A stretch of 64,000 nucleotides of DNA from Clostridium scatologenes (GTDB taxonomy: Bacteria; Bacillota; Clostridia; Clostridiales; Clostridiaceae). The position numbers and the translations under genes are program-made. Within the stretch, counting starts at the first letter, position 1; each line of letters begins with the position of its first letter. Below the pieces are notes generated by a model, which saw nothing but the letters and a program-made list of their open reading frames with translations, was not told the origin of the DNA and searched no databases. Of this stretch, positions 46,359 to 55,604 are shown piece after piece. The DNA lies in assembly GCF_000968375.1 (NCBI RefSeq), contig NZ_CP009933.1, positions 186,001 to 250,000 of the forward strand, in the 5' to 3' direction.

Positions 46359-46796
46359 TTATAATAAACTTAATGCTAGTTTTTTTAATGATTCTATTTT
46401 ACTTTTATAGTCAACACAAGTTATATCATAAGCATCTTTTACCTTTTTAAAATAGTCTAAAAAATCTTGTTGTTTATCTTTGCTTATGTTAAATTCACAA
46501 GCCAATTTGTTTAAAAAGTCTATTTCTTTAGAATCATAAGATCCATCTGATATAGCAACACCAACCAATTCAAAATATATTATATTCTTAATTCTGCCTG
46601 TAGAAGCTTTTAGTTCACTTATAGATTCTTGAAAAGATAAGCTTTTTATATTTTCATTAGTTAATAAAAGTTCTTTCATATAATCAGCTATTAAGTTTTT
46701 TTCATTTTCAGCCAAAATTTCATCTGTATTAGCTAAAAGTTGAACAAGATTAATAAACACAACAGATTCTTTCTTATTAAATTCTTCTAAAAACAT
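46359..46796 (-). CDS. TerB-like helical protein
   Basis: 145-residue all-helical protein. The pattern VQLLANTDEILAENEKNLIAD, then ELVGVAISDGSYDSKEIDFLN resembles the two acidic helices of TerB-like domains, tied to membrane or metal stress. The DGSYDSKE segment matches the usual metal-site motif. AGGAGG precedes the ATG. It lies after the PspA-like gene on the same strand, with a hairpin between them. Confidence 0.65.
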   Translation of the reverse strand: MFLEEFNKKESVVFINLVQLLANTDEILAENEKNLIADYMKELLLTNENIKSLSFQESISELKASTGRIKNIIYFELVGVAISDGSYDSKEIDFLNKLACEFNISKDKQQDFLDYFKKVKDAYDITCVDYKSKIESLKKLALSLL

Positions 46797-46904
46797 GTGA
46801 GTACCTCCTATAAAAAAATGATTATTAATTCAATATTACAATATAATGGATAAATTGTGAATATATTATTTAGAATATTTATAATTTCTAATTAAATTAA
46901 ATAT

Positions 46905-46931
46905 TCATAAGGAGTTGATACTCCTTATGAA
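46905..46931 (-). terminator. Hairpin after the pspA-like gene
   Basis: TTCATAAGGAGT pairs with ACTCCTTATGAA across a 3-4 base loop, directly after the stop codon. The following minus-strand sequence (ATATTTAATTTAAT) is a weak T-run. It may only reduce read-through into the TerB-like gene. Confidence 0.6.
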
Positions 46932-47579
46932 TTATTTTTGATATTTTTTTAATTCTTCATCTAAATTTACTTCATTCAATTTTTCAAATTCCTTATCTAG
47001 AGAATTATCTTCTCTTAAATCATTTAAACCCTCTGCTAAAGCTTCTTTTTTCTCAATCTTTCTTTCAATATCATCTAAATTTATTTTATTACTTCCAGTA
47101 TCTACATTTGATAAAATTTCATTAACCTTTTTACTAGCTTCTGCATTGTTATATCTCGCGGCAGCTTCATCTCTATAAGTTCTAGTCTTTTGAATTTCCT
47201 CTTCTAGTTCTTTTAATTTTTTCTTAATAGATTCACCTTTTTTAAAGGCATCTTCATAGCTTAATTTTAATGAATCATAAGATTTATCAGCTTCAATTTT
47301 TTTTGCTAAGGCTTTTTTAGCTAATTCTTCATTACCCTTGCTCATGGCAAGTTTTACTTTTTCATCAAATTCCTCAGAAGTTTTCTTAGTAGTATTCATT
47401 TTTTTCTCTATTTCATGAACATTTCCTAAAATTTGTGCAGACGAAATCTTGGCTTTATTTAAACTTTCATCCATGTCTCTTAATTTTTGGTCTAAAAGTT
47501 CAATTGGATTTTCTATATCGTCTAATGCACCATTAACCTTTGCTCTAAAAATGTTGTTGATTTTTTTTAATATTCCCAT
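46932..47579 (-). CDS. PspA/IM30-family membrane-stress protein
   Basis: 215-residue coiled-coil protein that coats and repairs the inner membrane face. The opening GILKKINNIFRAKVNGALDD, then IENPIELLDQKLRDMDESL is characteristic of PspA/IM30/Vipp1. The middle is a long charged helix (to ~150; TRTYRDEAAARYNNAEASKK), and the tail is acidic. AGGAGGA precedes the ATG. It is followed by a TerB-like gene; envelope-stress genes telA and xpaC lie further on. Confidence 0.88.
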   Translation of the reverse strand: MGILKKINNIFRAKVNGALDDIENPIELLDQKLRDMDESLNKAKISSAQILGNVHEIEKKMNTTKKTSEEFDEKVKLAMSKGNEELAKKALAKKIEADKSYDSLKLSYEDAFKKGESIKKKLKELEEEIQKTRTYRDEAAARYNNAEASKKVNEILSNVDTGSNKINLDDIERKIEKKEALAEGLNDLREDNSLDKEFEKLNEVNLDEELKKYQK

Positions 47580-47885
47580 AAAAATTCCTCCTAAAATTAC
47601 AATTTAGATAATTTTTTAATTTAAATTTATAAACTTATTATATAGTTATACATACCTTTTAACAAACTTTGAAATATCTCTTTTTAAGTGGTAATAAACT
47701 TTATATTGACCTTAAGCTCCTAATATCTTCAAAAATCTTAAAGTTTTGATCTTATGGTAGAATTAAATAACACATTAATGAATTACATTATTTATTCGTT
47801 ATGTGATTAGGATAGTGACAAAATAAAATATAATTGATATAGTACAATATGATATACTGACATTATTAAAAAAGTATGTTTGAAG

Positions 47886-47914
47886 TGTAACTTTTTATAT
47901 AGTAAGATTGTCTA
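47886..47914 (+). promoter_or_regulatory. Candidate ECF-sigma autoregulated promoter
   Basis: TGTAAC (47886-47891), 17 bases, TGTCTA (47909-47914) resembles the TGTAAC-N17-CGTC form used by SigX/SigV-like factors, with one mismatch, 43 bases before the sigma gene. The rest of the 377-base gap shows no gene. Confidence 0.4.
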
Positions 47915-47956
47915 ATTTATATGGTCTTTGTATTATCCAATTAAAGAGGTGAAACG

Positions 47957-48490
47957 ATGAATGATATTGATACAGTGATTAAAGCTCAAAAAGGGGATGA
48001 TATAGCTTTTAGTGAATTAATAGAGTGTCATAAAGAAAATCTTTATAAAATAGCCTTTGCTTATTTAAAAAATGAAGAAGAAGCTTTAGATATTGTAAGC
48101 GATACCATATATAAAGTTTATATGGATATAAATAAATTAAAAAATCCAAAATTTTTTAAAACTTGGATTACAAGAATATTAATAAATAATTCTATAAATA
48201 GTTTAAAGAAGAATAGGAGAGTCATTTTAATTGATGAATATGAAAAAATTGAAAGTTTTAACATTAGTAATTTAGATATAGAAACAGATATACCTAAGTG
48301 CATTGATCTTTATAATGCTATTGATAGTTTAAATATAAAATCAAAAACTATAATTATTTTAAAGTACTTTCAAGATATGACTATTTCTGAAATATCTAAT
48401 ACTCTTGAAATTCCTGAAGGAACTGTAAAAGTTTATATACACAGAGCTTTAAAAAAATTAAGAATTCAGCTGAGGGAGGAGTTTGTTTAA
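47957..48490 (+). CDS. ECF-type RNA polymerase sigma factor
   Basis: 177-residue alternative sigma factor. Region 2 spans ~20-85 (HKENLYKIAFAYLKNEEEAL, DTIYKVYMDINKLKNPKFFK, TWITRILINNSINSLKK). Region 4 spans ~120-175 (KSKTIIILKYFQDMTISEIS, LEIPEGTVKVYIHRALKKLR). Similar in type to the SigV/SigW group. AGAGGTG precedes the ATG. The next gene, abutting directly, encodes its probable membrane anti-sigma factor. Confidence 0.92.
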   Translation: MNDIDTVIKAQKGDDIAFSELIECHKENLYKIAFAYLKNEEEALDIVSDTIYKVYMDINKLKNPKFFKTWITRILINNSINSLKKNRRVILIDEYEKIESFNISNLDIETDIPKCIDLYNAIDSLNIKSKTIIILKYFQDMTISEISNTLEIPEGTVKVYIHRALKKLRIQLREEFV

Positions 48491-49726
48491 ATGGATTTTA
48501 AACCTAAGAATGGTTTTGAACAAATAAAAGTTTCAGAAAAACTTGATGATGTAGTAGAAAAAGCTATTAAAAAAGCGAAAAAAGATAAGAAAAAAAATAT
48601 AATTAAAACAAAATTAATTAAATATGCATTGGCAGCAGCATCAATATCTATCATATTTATGACTAGTGTTAAGTTTATACCAGTTTTTGCTGAAGCTATA
48701 AATAATGTAACTATTGGACAAGCAATAACTCGCGAACTTCAGTATTACTATGATAAAAATATAGGGAATGCAGTAAAAGAAGGGGCATCTCAATGTATAG
48801 ATGAATCAAAAATAAATAAAAATATAAAAGTTACTATAAACAATATAGTTGGTGATGATAAAAATTTGTTTATATTCTATACTTTAAATGGCAAAATAAA
48901 TAAAGAAGAGCTTAAAAATCTTCTTTTACAAAATTTTAAAATAACTGATAATGATGATAATCTACTTTTAGATAGTACTTCTAATTATTATTCCAAACTT
49001 CCCGCTAAACTAGATCATAAGGATGGGGATTATTTATTGACATATAATAAGAAATATAGCTGTGTAGTTGCCTCACTTGGTAACAGTTTTAAAAATTATT
49101 CGAAAAGTGGAGAAAGCTATGGTTGCATAGAATTGTCAAGTATTAATGGAAGTAAGATACCAAATGAATTGAATTTAGAATTTTTAAGTTTAACTGAGGC
49201 TTATAAGATGAGTTATTCAAAAAATAAGTATGAAGATTTTTTTTCAAATTTTAAGAGAGAACCAATAAGTATATCTGGTCAGTGGAAATTTGATATAAAT
49301 GCTTATCAAAGTTTAAAATATAAAAAACCTGAAGTGTATAACAATATTAAATTCAGGGAAAATAGCACAGATTTTAATATAAAAGCTTTAAAAATATATC
49401 CTACACATATTGAAATGAGAATAGAGTTGGGGAAAAATACCATAAATTCAGCACAGTGTTATTCAATAGGACGTCAAATAATAAAAAATGAAAAAATAGA
49501 TAATAGTAAGTTACCTTATTTAATTGATGAGAAAGGTAATAAATATTTATTTGCAGATAATGATTTAGAAGAAATGGATTCTGATAACTGTTTAAATATG
49601 AATTTTCAAAGTTCTTATTTTAGAGATTCCAAGGAACTTTATTTAGTAATAAATCAGCTTAATTATGATAATGATTCACAACAATTTTCGAAAGATATAG
49701 AAAGCACAAAGATAAAAATAAAGTAG
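48491..49726 (+). CDS. DUF4179-type membrane anti-sigma factor
   Basis: 411 residues. A ~45-residue basic cytoplasmic segment is followed by one membrane helix (LIKYALAAASISIIFMTSV) and a ~340-residue outside domain. The context FAEAINNVTIGQAITREL just after the helix is typical of DUF4179 proteins, which pair with ECF sigma factors in Clostridia. It starts directly at the sigma stop codon, so the two are coupled. It should hold the sigma factor at the membrane until an envelope signal is sensed. Confidence 0.82.
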   Translation: MDFKPKNGFEQIKVSEKLDDVVEKAIKKAKKDKKKNIIKTKLIKYALAAASISIIFMTSVKFIPVFAEAINNVTIGQAITRELQYYYDKNIGNAVKEGASQCIDESKINKNIKVTINNIVGDDKNLFIFYTLNGKINKEELKNLLLQNFKITDNDDNLLLDSTSNYYSKLPAKLDHKDGDYLLTYNKKYSCVVASLGNSFKNYSKSGESYGCIELSSINGSKIPNELNLEFLSLTEAYKMSYSKNKYEDFFSNFKREPISISGQWKFDINAYQSLKYKKPEVYNNIKFRENSTDFNIKALKIYPTHIEMRIELGKNTINSAQCYSIGRQIIKNEKIDNSKLPYLIDEKGNKYLFADNDLEEMDSDNCLNMNFQSSYFRDSKELYLVINQLNYDNDSQQFSKDIESTKIKIK

Positions 49727-49744
49727 GAAATGAGGAATATTTTA

Positions 49745-50752
49745 ATGGCAAAACATGAACGTAAACATAAGCATAATGAGCAAAAACATAAATTTTCATT
49801 TAAAAAATTTATAGCATTTATTCTCTATATAATCTTTTTTATAGCAATTACTTCACCATTTTACGTATTGTATGGGCCTTTTCAAAATGTAAAAAAGACT
49901 TTAGTGGGAATGGTATGGGGCTCAAGACATAGATACTTGGTGGAGATGGTTTTATCAAAGGATAAAATACAGTCGCTGGTTGGCAATACCAAAAGTACTG
50001 ATACAAAAGCTGATGAAGATATTGATAAAATCAATGTACAGCATAAAAATGATACAGAGATAATTAAATATGAAATAAGTGATAAAAAATTTGATGGTTA
50101 TCTTTTAGAAATAAAAGATCCTACTAGAATAAAAATTGCATATACTAAGTATTCAGATAGAGGACAAAAAACTAGTGAAATGGCTAAAGAAAGAAATGCT
50201 GTTGCTGCTGTTAATGGTGGTTCTTTTGTTGATAAAAATTATGCTGGAGTTGGTTCAACTCCAGGAGGTTTTGTTATTTCTAATGGACAAGTAATATATA
50301 AAGACTGCGATGAGGATACCCCATCAAATGTAATAGCTTTCACAAAAGAAGGAAAATTAATAGTAGGTGATCATAGTATAAATGAACTTAAAGCACATAA
50401 TGTAACTGAGGCAGTATGTTTCTTAGCTCCTACGCTTATTATAGATGGTAAGAAGCAAATAGATGATCCTCAATGTGATGGAGCTAATCCAAGAACAGCA
50501 GTAGGTCAAAAAGCTGATGGTACAGTTTTGCTTTTAGTTACAGATGGTAGAAAAAGTTTAGTAAAGCTTGGAGCAAGTCTCTATGATTTACAGAGAATAT
50601 TATATGATCATGGTGCAATTAATGCAGGAAGGTTAGATGGAGGATACTCAAGTACAATGTATTATGAAGGTGAGGTAATCAATAGTCCAAATGAATGGGA
50701 TGGAGAAAGAACAGTTCCTACAGCTTTGTATGTGGAACCAGAAAAGCAATAA
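49745..50752 (+). CDS. Membrane-anchored phosphodiester glycosidase (NAGPA) family protein
   Basis: ~335 residues. A very basic His/Lys-rich N terminus (KHERKHKHNEQKHKFSFKKF), one membrane helix (FIAFILYIIFFIAITSPFYV), then an outside NAGPA domain with AVNGGSFVDKNYAG, NPRTAVGQKADGTVLLLVTD, INAGRLDGGYSSTMYY. Known relatives remove sugar caps through phosphodiester bonds or act in wall-polymer metabolism. ATG 49745 follows GAGG; an earlier in-frame ATG at 49730 sits in that site. Third gene of the sigma/anti-sigma operon, so likely part of an envelope-stress response. Confidence 0.85.
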   Translation: MAKHERKHKHNEQKHKFSFKKFIAFILYIIFFIAITSPFYVLYGPFQNVKKTLVGMVWGSRHRYLVEMVLSKDKIQSLVGNTKSTDTKADEDIDKINVQHKNDTEIIKYEISDKKFDGYLLEIKDPTRIKIAYTKYSDRGQKTSEMAKERNAVAAVNGGSFVDKNYAGVGSTPGGFVISNGQVIYKDCDEDTPSNVIAFTKEGKLIVGDHSINELKAHNVTEAVCFLAPTLIIDGKKQIDDPQCDGANPRTAVGQKADGTVLLLVTDGRKSLVKLGASLYDLQRILYDHGAINAGRLDGGYSSTMYYEGEVINSPNEWDGERTVPTALYVEPEKQ

Positions 50753-50862
50753 ATTAAGTAAATCATTATTTGAAATATATATTGAATAATAAGAGAATTG
50801 AATATGAATTTTACTGTATATTAAAATATATAGTTATATGATTGTATAGGAGTTGTAATATT

Positions 50863-51945
50863 ATGAATTTGTTAAAAAAACTGTTAATTTGGAGCATAAT
50901 TGCAGCAATAATTGAATCAGGGATGTTCTTTTATTTGGATAAAGCTTATTCTAGAACATCCTCAGATTATAAGGAAACAAAAAGTACTACAAAATCAGAG
51001 AAAAAAACATATAATGAAGTCAAAATTCCTGAAAATGCAGAAGATATTCAAGTTTCATTTGATGGAAAGTATATATCATATTGTGAAAATAAGGAATTAA
51101 AGATAGTTAATACTCAGGATGAAAAAATTCAAAGTGTAGAGACTAAGGAAAATGCATCTATTTGTTATTTTAAATGGATGCCAGATAGTAATTGGATCTT
51201 AATTTGTGAAAAGGATAGTAGAGATAGAATAAATTTTTATAATTACAATCCTATTAAAAATAGTAAGAATCAATTAACAGATCACGATATGAAGCCACTT
51301 ATAATTGAATTGGACAGCAAAAATGATAAAATAGAGAATATTACATTGTCTACAGCAAGTCATGTAATGTATACAAAAGTTTTACACAAAAGTGGTAAAA
51401 GTGATATTTACAGGAGCAATGTTATGAATCAGATTGAAAAAATTAAAACTCCTAATAATGAAATAGGCAATATTTCAATATTAAATCTTGCCTCCAATTT
51501 AGTTTATGAAGATAAGGAAGAAGAAGAAATTAAAAATGTAATTGTAACTGTAGTTAAAAATAAAAAGGGTGATGAAAAAACATCAACTAATATTTCCAGT
51601 ATAGATTTTGAGAATAATGGTAAGAAGGTTTTACTAGGTACGGATACTCAAGACAAAGTGTATATAGGAGTTTCAGAAAGTGGCAAGATAAGTAGTATAT
51701 TGTTTGGAGATTTGAAAAACTCTGCATCTGAGTGGAAAAATTTAAAGTTACCAGAGGTAACAGACAAAAGTAATATAGTTATAACTAACAGTGGTAATAT
51801 ATATATAAAAAATCAATCGAAAAATTCTGTTAAAAATGCAGTAACTAATGCAGAAACACAATATACCGGAAACTTTATAGAAATACAAGATAAATATATA
51901 TATGCACTTTCTAATGGTAAAGTAACTAGAACTGCACTTAAATAG
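50863..51945 (+). CDS. Membrane-anchored propeller-like protein of unknown function
   Basis: ~360 residues. One N-terminal anchor helix (LLIWSIIAAIIESGMFFYL) is followed by an outside region rich in beta strands with WD/TolB-like repeats (IQVSFDGKYISYCENKELKI, CYFKWMPDSNWILICE). No enzyme motif. GGAG lies 10 bases before the ATG at 50863; a TTG at 50842 is poorer. It is 110 bases after the glycosidase gene and is last before a terminator, so probably the end of the ECF operon or its own unit. Confidence 0.65.
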   Translation: MNLLKKLLIWSIIAAIIESGMFFYLDKAYSRTSSDYKETKSTTKSEKKTYNEVKIPENAEDIQVSFDGKYISYCENKELKIVNTQDEKIQSVETKENASICYFKWMPDSNWILICEKDSRDRINFYNYNPIKNSKNQLTDHDMKPLIIELDSKNDKIENITLSTASHVMYTKVLHKSGKSDIYRSNVMNQIEKIKTPNNEIGNISILNLASNLVYEDKEEEEIKNVIVTVVKNKKGDEKTSTNISSIDFENNGKKVLLGTDTQDKVYIGVSESGKISSILFGDLKNSASEWKNLKLPEVTDKSNIVITNSGNIYIKNQSKNSVKNAVTNAETQYTGNFIEIQDKYIYALSNGKVTRTALK

Positions 51946-51958
51946 TAATCTATAAAAA

Positions 51959-51999
51959 AACACTATCAACTTTATTGAATTCAATAAGTGTGATAGTGT
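51959..51999. terminator. Bidirectional terminator between propeller and GH18 genes
   Basis: AACACTATCAACTTTATTGAA pairs nearly perfectly with the sequence ending GTGATAGTGTT; A-run before and T-run after serve the convergent genes. Confidence 0.8.
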
Positions 52000-52038
52000 T
52001 TTTGGCTATGTTTATTTAAACCAAAAATATTTTATTAT

Positions 52039-53367
52039 CTAATTTACAAGTTTTGTTTTTATAGTTGTCCAATAATCTGTATTTTCTAAACCTAATCTCC
52101 AAATTGCAATACCTAAAATATTGCTGCTATTTACTAAATCTAATTTGTATGAAAGGCTTGTACTATTTTCAAACCATACAGTATGTTGTATGCCACTAGC
52201 GTCTGTGTAATTAAAGTAAGGACTTTGTGAAACTGAATCCCACAATATTTGCGCACCATAAGTTGAAGCTAGATTATAAACTCCATTGATACTGTATGCT
52301 TTAGTTCCATTTGATGACCAATCGTATCCATAAGCTGCACAACCAAGTAGAATTTTATTTACAGGAATTACTGTGGATGCGTAATTTATAACATTCTTAA
52401 CCCAATTAATTGAAGCAATTGCTCCTGGTGATCCGCCTGGATAATGTTCATCATATGCCATTAAGACTATCTGATCGGAGTAATTTGCTATTTTAGCGTA
52501 ATCAAAAGCTCCATTCCAGGAATCAGTAGTACTATCATAGGTTTTAGCTGGTACAGAAATTGTGACTGTAAAACCTTGTGGGTGTAACGTATTATAAAGT
52601 TCACTCATAAAAGTAGTGAAGTAACTTCTATCATAGTAGTAAACTCCTTCTAAATCTACATTAACTCCTTTGTATGAATTCACTTTTAGAGCATTTAATA
52701 TGTTGTTAATCAAAGTTTGTCTATTAGTTGAACTTTCTAATAAGGTTTTAGCTATGTTGCCATCGAAATTATTTGTTATCATGGCATAAGGTTTAATGTT
52801 ATTACTATTAGCATATGATATTTGACTTGATGGAATTATACCGCTAATGTTTCCTAGGCCATCTGTAGTAAAGGTATCTGTTGCAATTTCATTTATCATA
52901 GTAGAATTATTTACCATAGAATTATAGGATGAGCTGTCACCAGAATAATAGTAAGTTGCAAAGCCTAAAACTACTTTACTAGAAGAAGGTACAACTACTA
53001 CTTGACTAGTGGTAGCACTTACGTGAGTTGAATCAGCAGAAGTACCATAAGAGTTATATGCTCTTACAAAGTACCAGTACTTAGTTGAAGCACTTAATCC
53101 TGTATTTTTGTAAGTATTAGAAGTTAGTGTAGCTATTTGAGTATAATTGGAATCATAGGTGGTTGCTCTAAACAGCTTATAGCCTGAAGCACCTGATACA
53201 GCATTCCAAGTTAAATTAATTTCAGAGGAAGTTACACTTGTTACTGTAAGACCAGTAGGTGCTGGAGGAGGTGGTTTTGATATACGAGGTTTTGCTAAAA
53301 CAATGCTGAAGTTGAGAATTGTTAAGAATAGGGCTAAGACTAGTGAAAGTACCTTTTTTTGTTTCAT
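52039..53367 (-). CDS. Secreted GH18 glycosidase with FnIII domain
   Basis: ~442 residues, exported by a signal peptide (VLSLVLALFLTILNFSIVLA). A Pro-rich hinge leads to one fibronectin type III domain (~38-120; TWNAVSGASGYKLFRA, AYNSYGTSA). The family 18 barrel (~130-442) has the active-site segment YKGVNVDLEGVYY (DxxxDxE variant) with Glu as acid, VLMAYDEHYPGG, and a final IAIWRLGLENTDYW. The layout is like spore-cortex/peptidoglycan GH18 enzymes (YaaH/YdhD) rather than chitinases. GGAGG is 9 bases upstream of ATG 53367. Confidence 0.88.
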   Translation of the reverse strand: MKQKKVLSLVLALFLTILNFSIVLAKPRISKPPPPAPTGLTVTSVTSSEINLTWNAVSGASGYKLFRATTYDSNYTQIATLTSNTYKNTGLSASTKYWYFVRAYNSYGTSADSTHVSATTSQVVVVPSSSKVVLGFATYYYSGDSSSYNSMVNNSTMINEIATDTFTTDGLGNISGIIPSSQISYANSNNIKPYAMITNNFDGNIAKTLLESSTNRQTLINNILNALKVNSYKGVNVDLEGVYYYDRSYFTTFMSELYNTLHPQGFTVTISVPAKTYDSTTDSWNGAFDYAKIANYSDQIVLMAYDEHYPGGSPGAIASINWVKNVINYASTVIPVNKILLGCAAYGYDWSSNGTKAYSINGVYNLASTYGAQILWDSVSQSPYFNYTDASGIQHTVWFENSTSLSYKLDLVNSSNILGIAIWRLGLENTDYWTTIKTKLVN

Positions 53368-53573
53368 TTTCATATACCTCCATTGTTTTCTAATTTGTTA
53401 TACTAATTTTATTATCGAAAAATGTAAAATTAAATTAAACGGTAATGTTTACCAAGGAAAACTTCTGGAGGTCAAAAGAATTTTAAAGACTTAGAGAATA
53501 ATAATCACATTGAAAGAAATAATTATGATGTAAGATTTAGAAAGAAAGATAGATTTTTAGCATTAAATAAACA

Positions 53574-54125
53574 AAAGGATCATCAATGTAGTATGTTTAC
53601 TATATTGATGATCCTTCAATTTTTCAACTGAAATTTATTTTTAAAATTTCAGTTAATCAATAAAGAATATAACAATCTACCTTACACAATTATAGATAGC
53701 TTATCACTTTATTATGATGTTGCCACCATAATAAGGCAAATCACAACCAATAATCATGGTTCGTTCAACCAAACAGAATACTTACTCAACCCTATACAAC
53801 CTTTCGGCTGTATAGGATCGAAAGGAATAAAGTAAAATTTACAAACTATAGTTAACACCATAATAATGTTATTTTATTTAATCCATCAGCACCCTGAGTG
53901 ATCTTAACTCGACCTTATAGAATAAATTGGAATCTTATTATAATCAATTGATCGATGTCGACTATAATAAAACTTTTCTCCACCCTATAAAATCTTCCCT
54001 CTGACTGTATAACAGCCATTTTGACCATTATATAATCGTTGGTCGACCTATACACACCCAGTTTAATAAGCATATATAAGTCTTCGCTCAACTGTTATGT
54101 CCCTTATGCTATTAATATGTGCAAA
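53574..54125 (-). ncRNA. Candidate long structured RNA, copy 1
   Basis: ~0.5 kb without ORF, homologous along its length to 58136-58695. On the minus strand it begins near TTGCACATATTAAT, contains many short stems (for example CCTATACA-gccgaaagg-TGTATAGG near 53790-53815, and paired ATTATGGTGGCAACATCATAAT near 53715-53740), and ends in a 17-bp terminator (53574-53616) with a T-run on the minus strand. A small hairpin before the terminator is AACTGAAATT/AATTTCAGTT here and ACTGGA/TCCAG in copy 2, so pairing is kept though bases differ. Family not recognised; not tmRNA, SRP or 6S by motif. Confidence 0.65.
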
Positions 54126-54224
54126 TTTCTTAAAAAAATTCAAGGTAAAAATAGGAAATTTATTAAATTAAATGTAAAAATTATTTTAAAAGTGTAATGT
54201 TTTATGATGTTTTTTAGAAGCTTG

Positions 54225-54233
54225 TGCTATAAT
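54225..54233 (+). promoter_or_regulatory. Extended -10 promoter of the acyltransferase gene
   Basis: TGCTATAAT is a perfect extended -10 element (TGn plus TATAAT 54228-54233), 41 bases before the TTG start at 54275. It has no clear -35. Confidence 0.6.
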
Positions 54234-54274
54234 GCAATATGGACAAACAGTTAAATTAGGCAGGGGGAAATGAC

Positions 54275-55407
54275 TTGAAAAATGCTAGATTAAAGGAATT
54301 AGATGTTTTAAGAGCTTTTGCTTTTATTTTTGTAGTAGAACAACACACTATGGGTGGGTATTTTAATATAAAAGGGATAAGTTATCTTTATTATGAAATA
54401 TTTAAATTTATGTATACTTTAGCAAAGCCAGCAGTGGCAGTTTTTCTTTGTATTAGTGGAATAGTAGTTTCTTATTCATCTTTAAAAAAATTTGTAATAA
54501 AAAATATTATATAAAAAAAGTAGTATACATATTTATACCATATGTATTATGGTCAATTGTATATATGCACTATTTTAAGAAGAATATTAATATTCCTGAT
54601 TTATGTATGCAGATATTATCAGGAGATGCTGGTTATCATTTGTGGTATATGGGAATGATAGTAAGATTATTTATATACTTACCATTGATTTTATGGATTT
54701 TAAAAAAAATACATGTTCAAAGCTTTACTTTAAGGTTATCTGTTTTTATTACTATAGCTATATCTTATTATGAAGTGTCAAAATATCAAAATGTAATTTC
54801 GGATAAAGTAATACATTTCATATTCAATAATCCCACAGCAGCTCAAATGAAAATTATAAATATATCACCTTTTTTCTGGTTTTTATATTTTATAATGGGG
54901 ATATATATAGCATTTAATTATGAAATTTTTAAAAGAACAGTTTTAAAGTTTAAAGTTTTAATAATTGTAACATACATAGGTCTATTTACATATGCATATT
55001 TAAATGAGATGAATATGGTACCATTTATAAGAGCAATGTATTTGCTTTATTTTGTTTTTTCTATTTTAGCTTGGTATATAATTTCTGTTATTCTATCTAA
55101 TAGAGCTGTAACATATAGCATATTTAATTTCTTTGGAAAGTATTCCTTTGGAAGCTATTTATCCCATGTTTTATTGATTCAATTAATCTTAAAGATAATA
55201 ATGTTTAAATATGGCATAAGAGATTGGTTAGCCGTAGGAACAGTTTTATGGATTTCTTCTTGTATAGTAAATACAATTTTAATTAAAGCTACTAGCCATA
55301 TTCCTTATGGGTATCTTATAACAGGCAACAAGCAAAAATCTTATATAGAAATGATTAAAAGTATAAATATTAAAAGAGTAGTTCAAACTGTTAAAAGTAG
55401 TTTTTAG
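54275..55407 (+). pseudogene. Acyltransferase family 3 membrane protein, frameshifted
   Basis: Integral membrane O-acyltransferase of the type that acetylates surface sugars or wall. It starts at TTG after AGGGGG with the family opening RLKELDVLRAFAFIFVVEQH. The frame stops at ~54514 in an A-rich tract, and the sequence continues one frame over from about 54515 (KKVVYIFIPYVLWSIVYMHY), then GDAGYHLWYMGMIVRLFIYL and about seven more helices. Adding one A restores ~377 residues. Real loss or homopolymer error cannot be separated here. The gene has its own strong promoter and is flanked by the two long RNA copies. Confidence 0.82.
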
Positions 55408-55460
55408 GATTTAGAGTTCAAATAATAGCTAAAGATAAATTAAAAAACTAAATATAAAAA

Positions 55461-55498
55461 AGGTCTTCTTAATGGTATATTTACCATTAAGAAGACCT
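55461..55498. terminator. Bidirectional terminator between acyltransferase and telA
   Basis: A perfect 17-bp stem (AGGTCTTCTTAATGGTA with TACCATTAAGAAGACCT) has A- and T-runs on both sides. Its stem is closely similar to the terminator of long RNA copy 2 at 58141-58176. Confidence 0.85.
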
Positions 55499-55604
55499 CT
55501 TGATTTTAAATATAAGTATTTTGAGTAAAAAATAATTTTAACCTTGCCAATTATAATTTACAAATGTAACCTAAAGTTAAACATCTAAAAAGATAATTCA
55601 TTAT

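Noticed and set aside
53303..53494. 63-codon ORF over the GH18 start
   Set aside because: Antisense to the signal-peptide region of the GH18 gene, with no ribosome binding site.
53574..54125. tmRNA, SRP RNA, 6S RNA or RNase P RNA
   Set aside because: There are two copies, and none of the hallmark motifs (tag peptide ORF with CCA end, SRP helix 8 tetraloops, RNase P core) was recognised.
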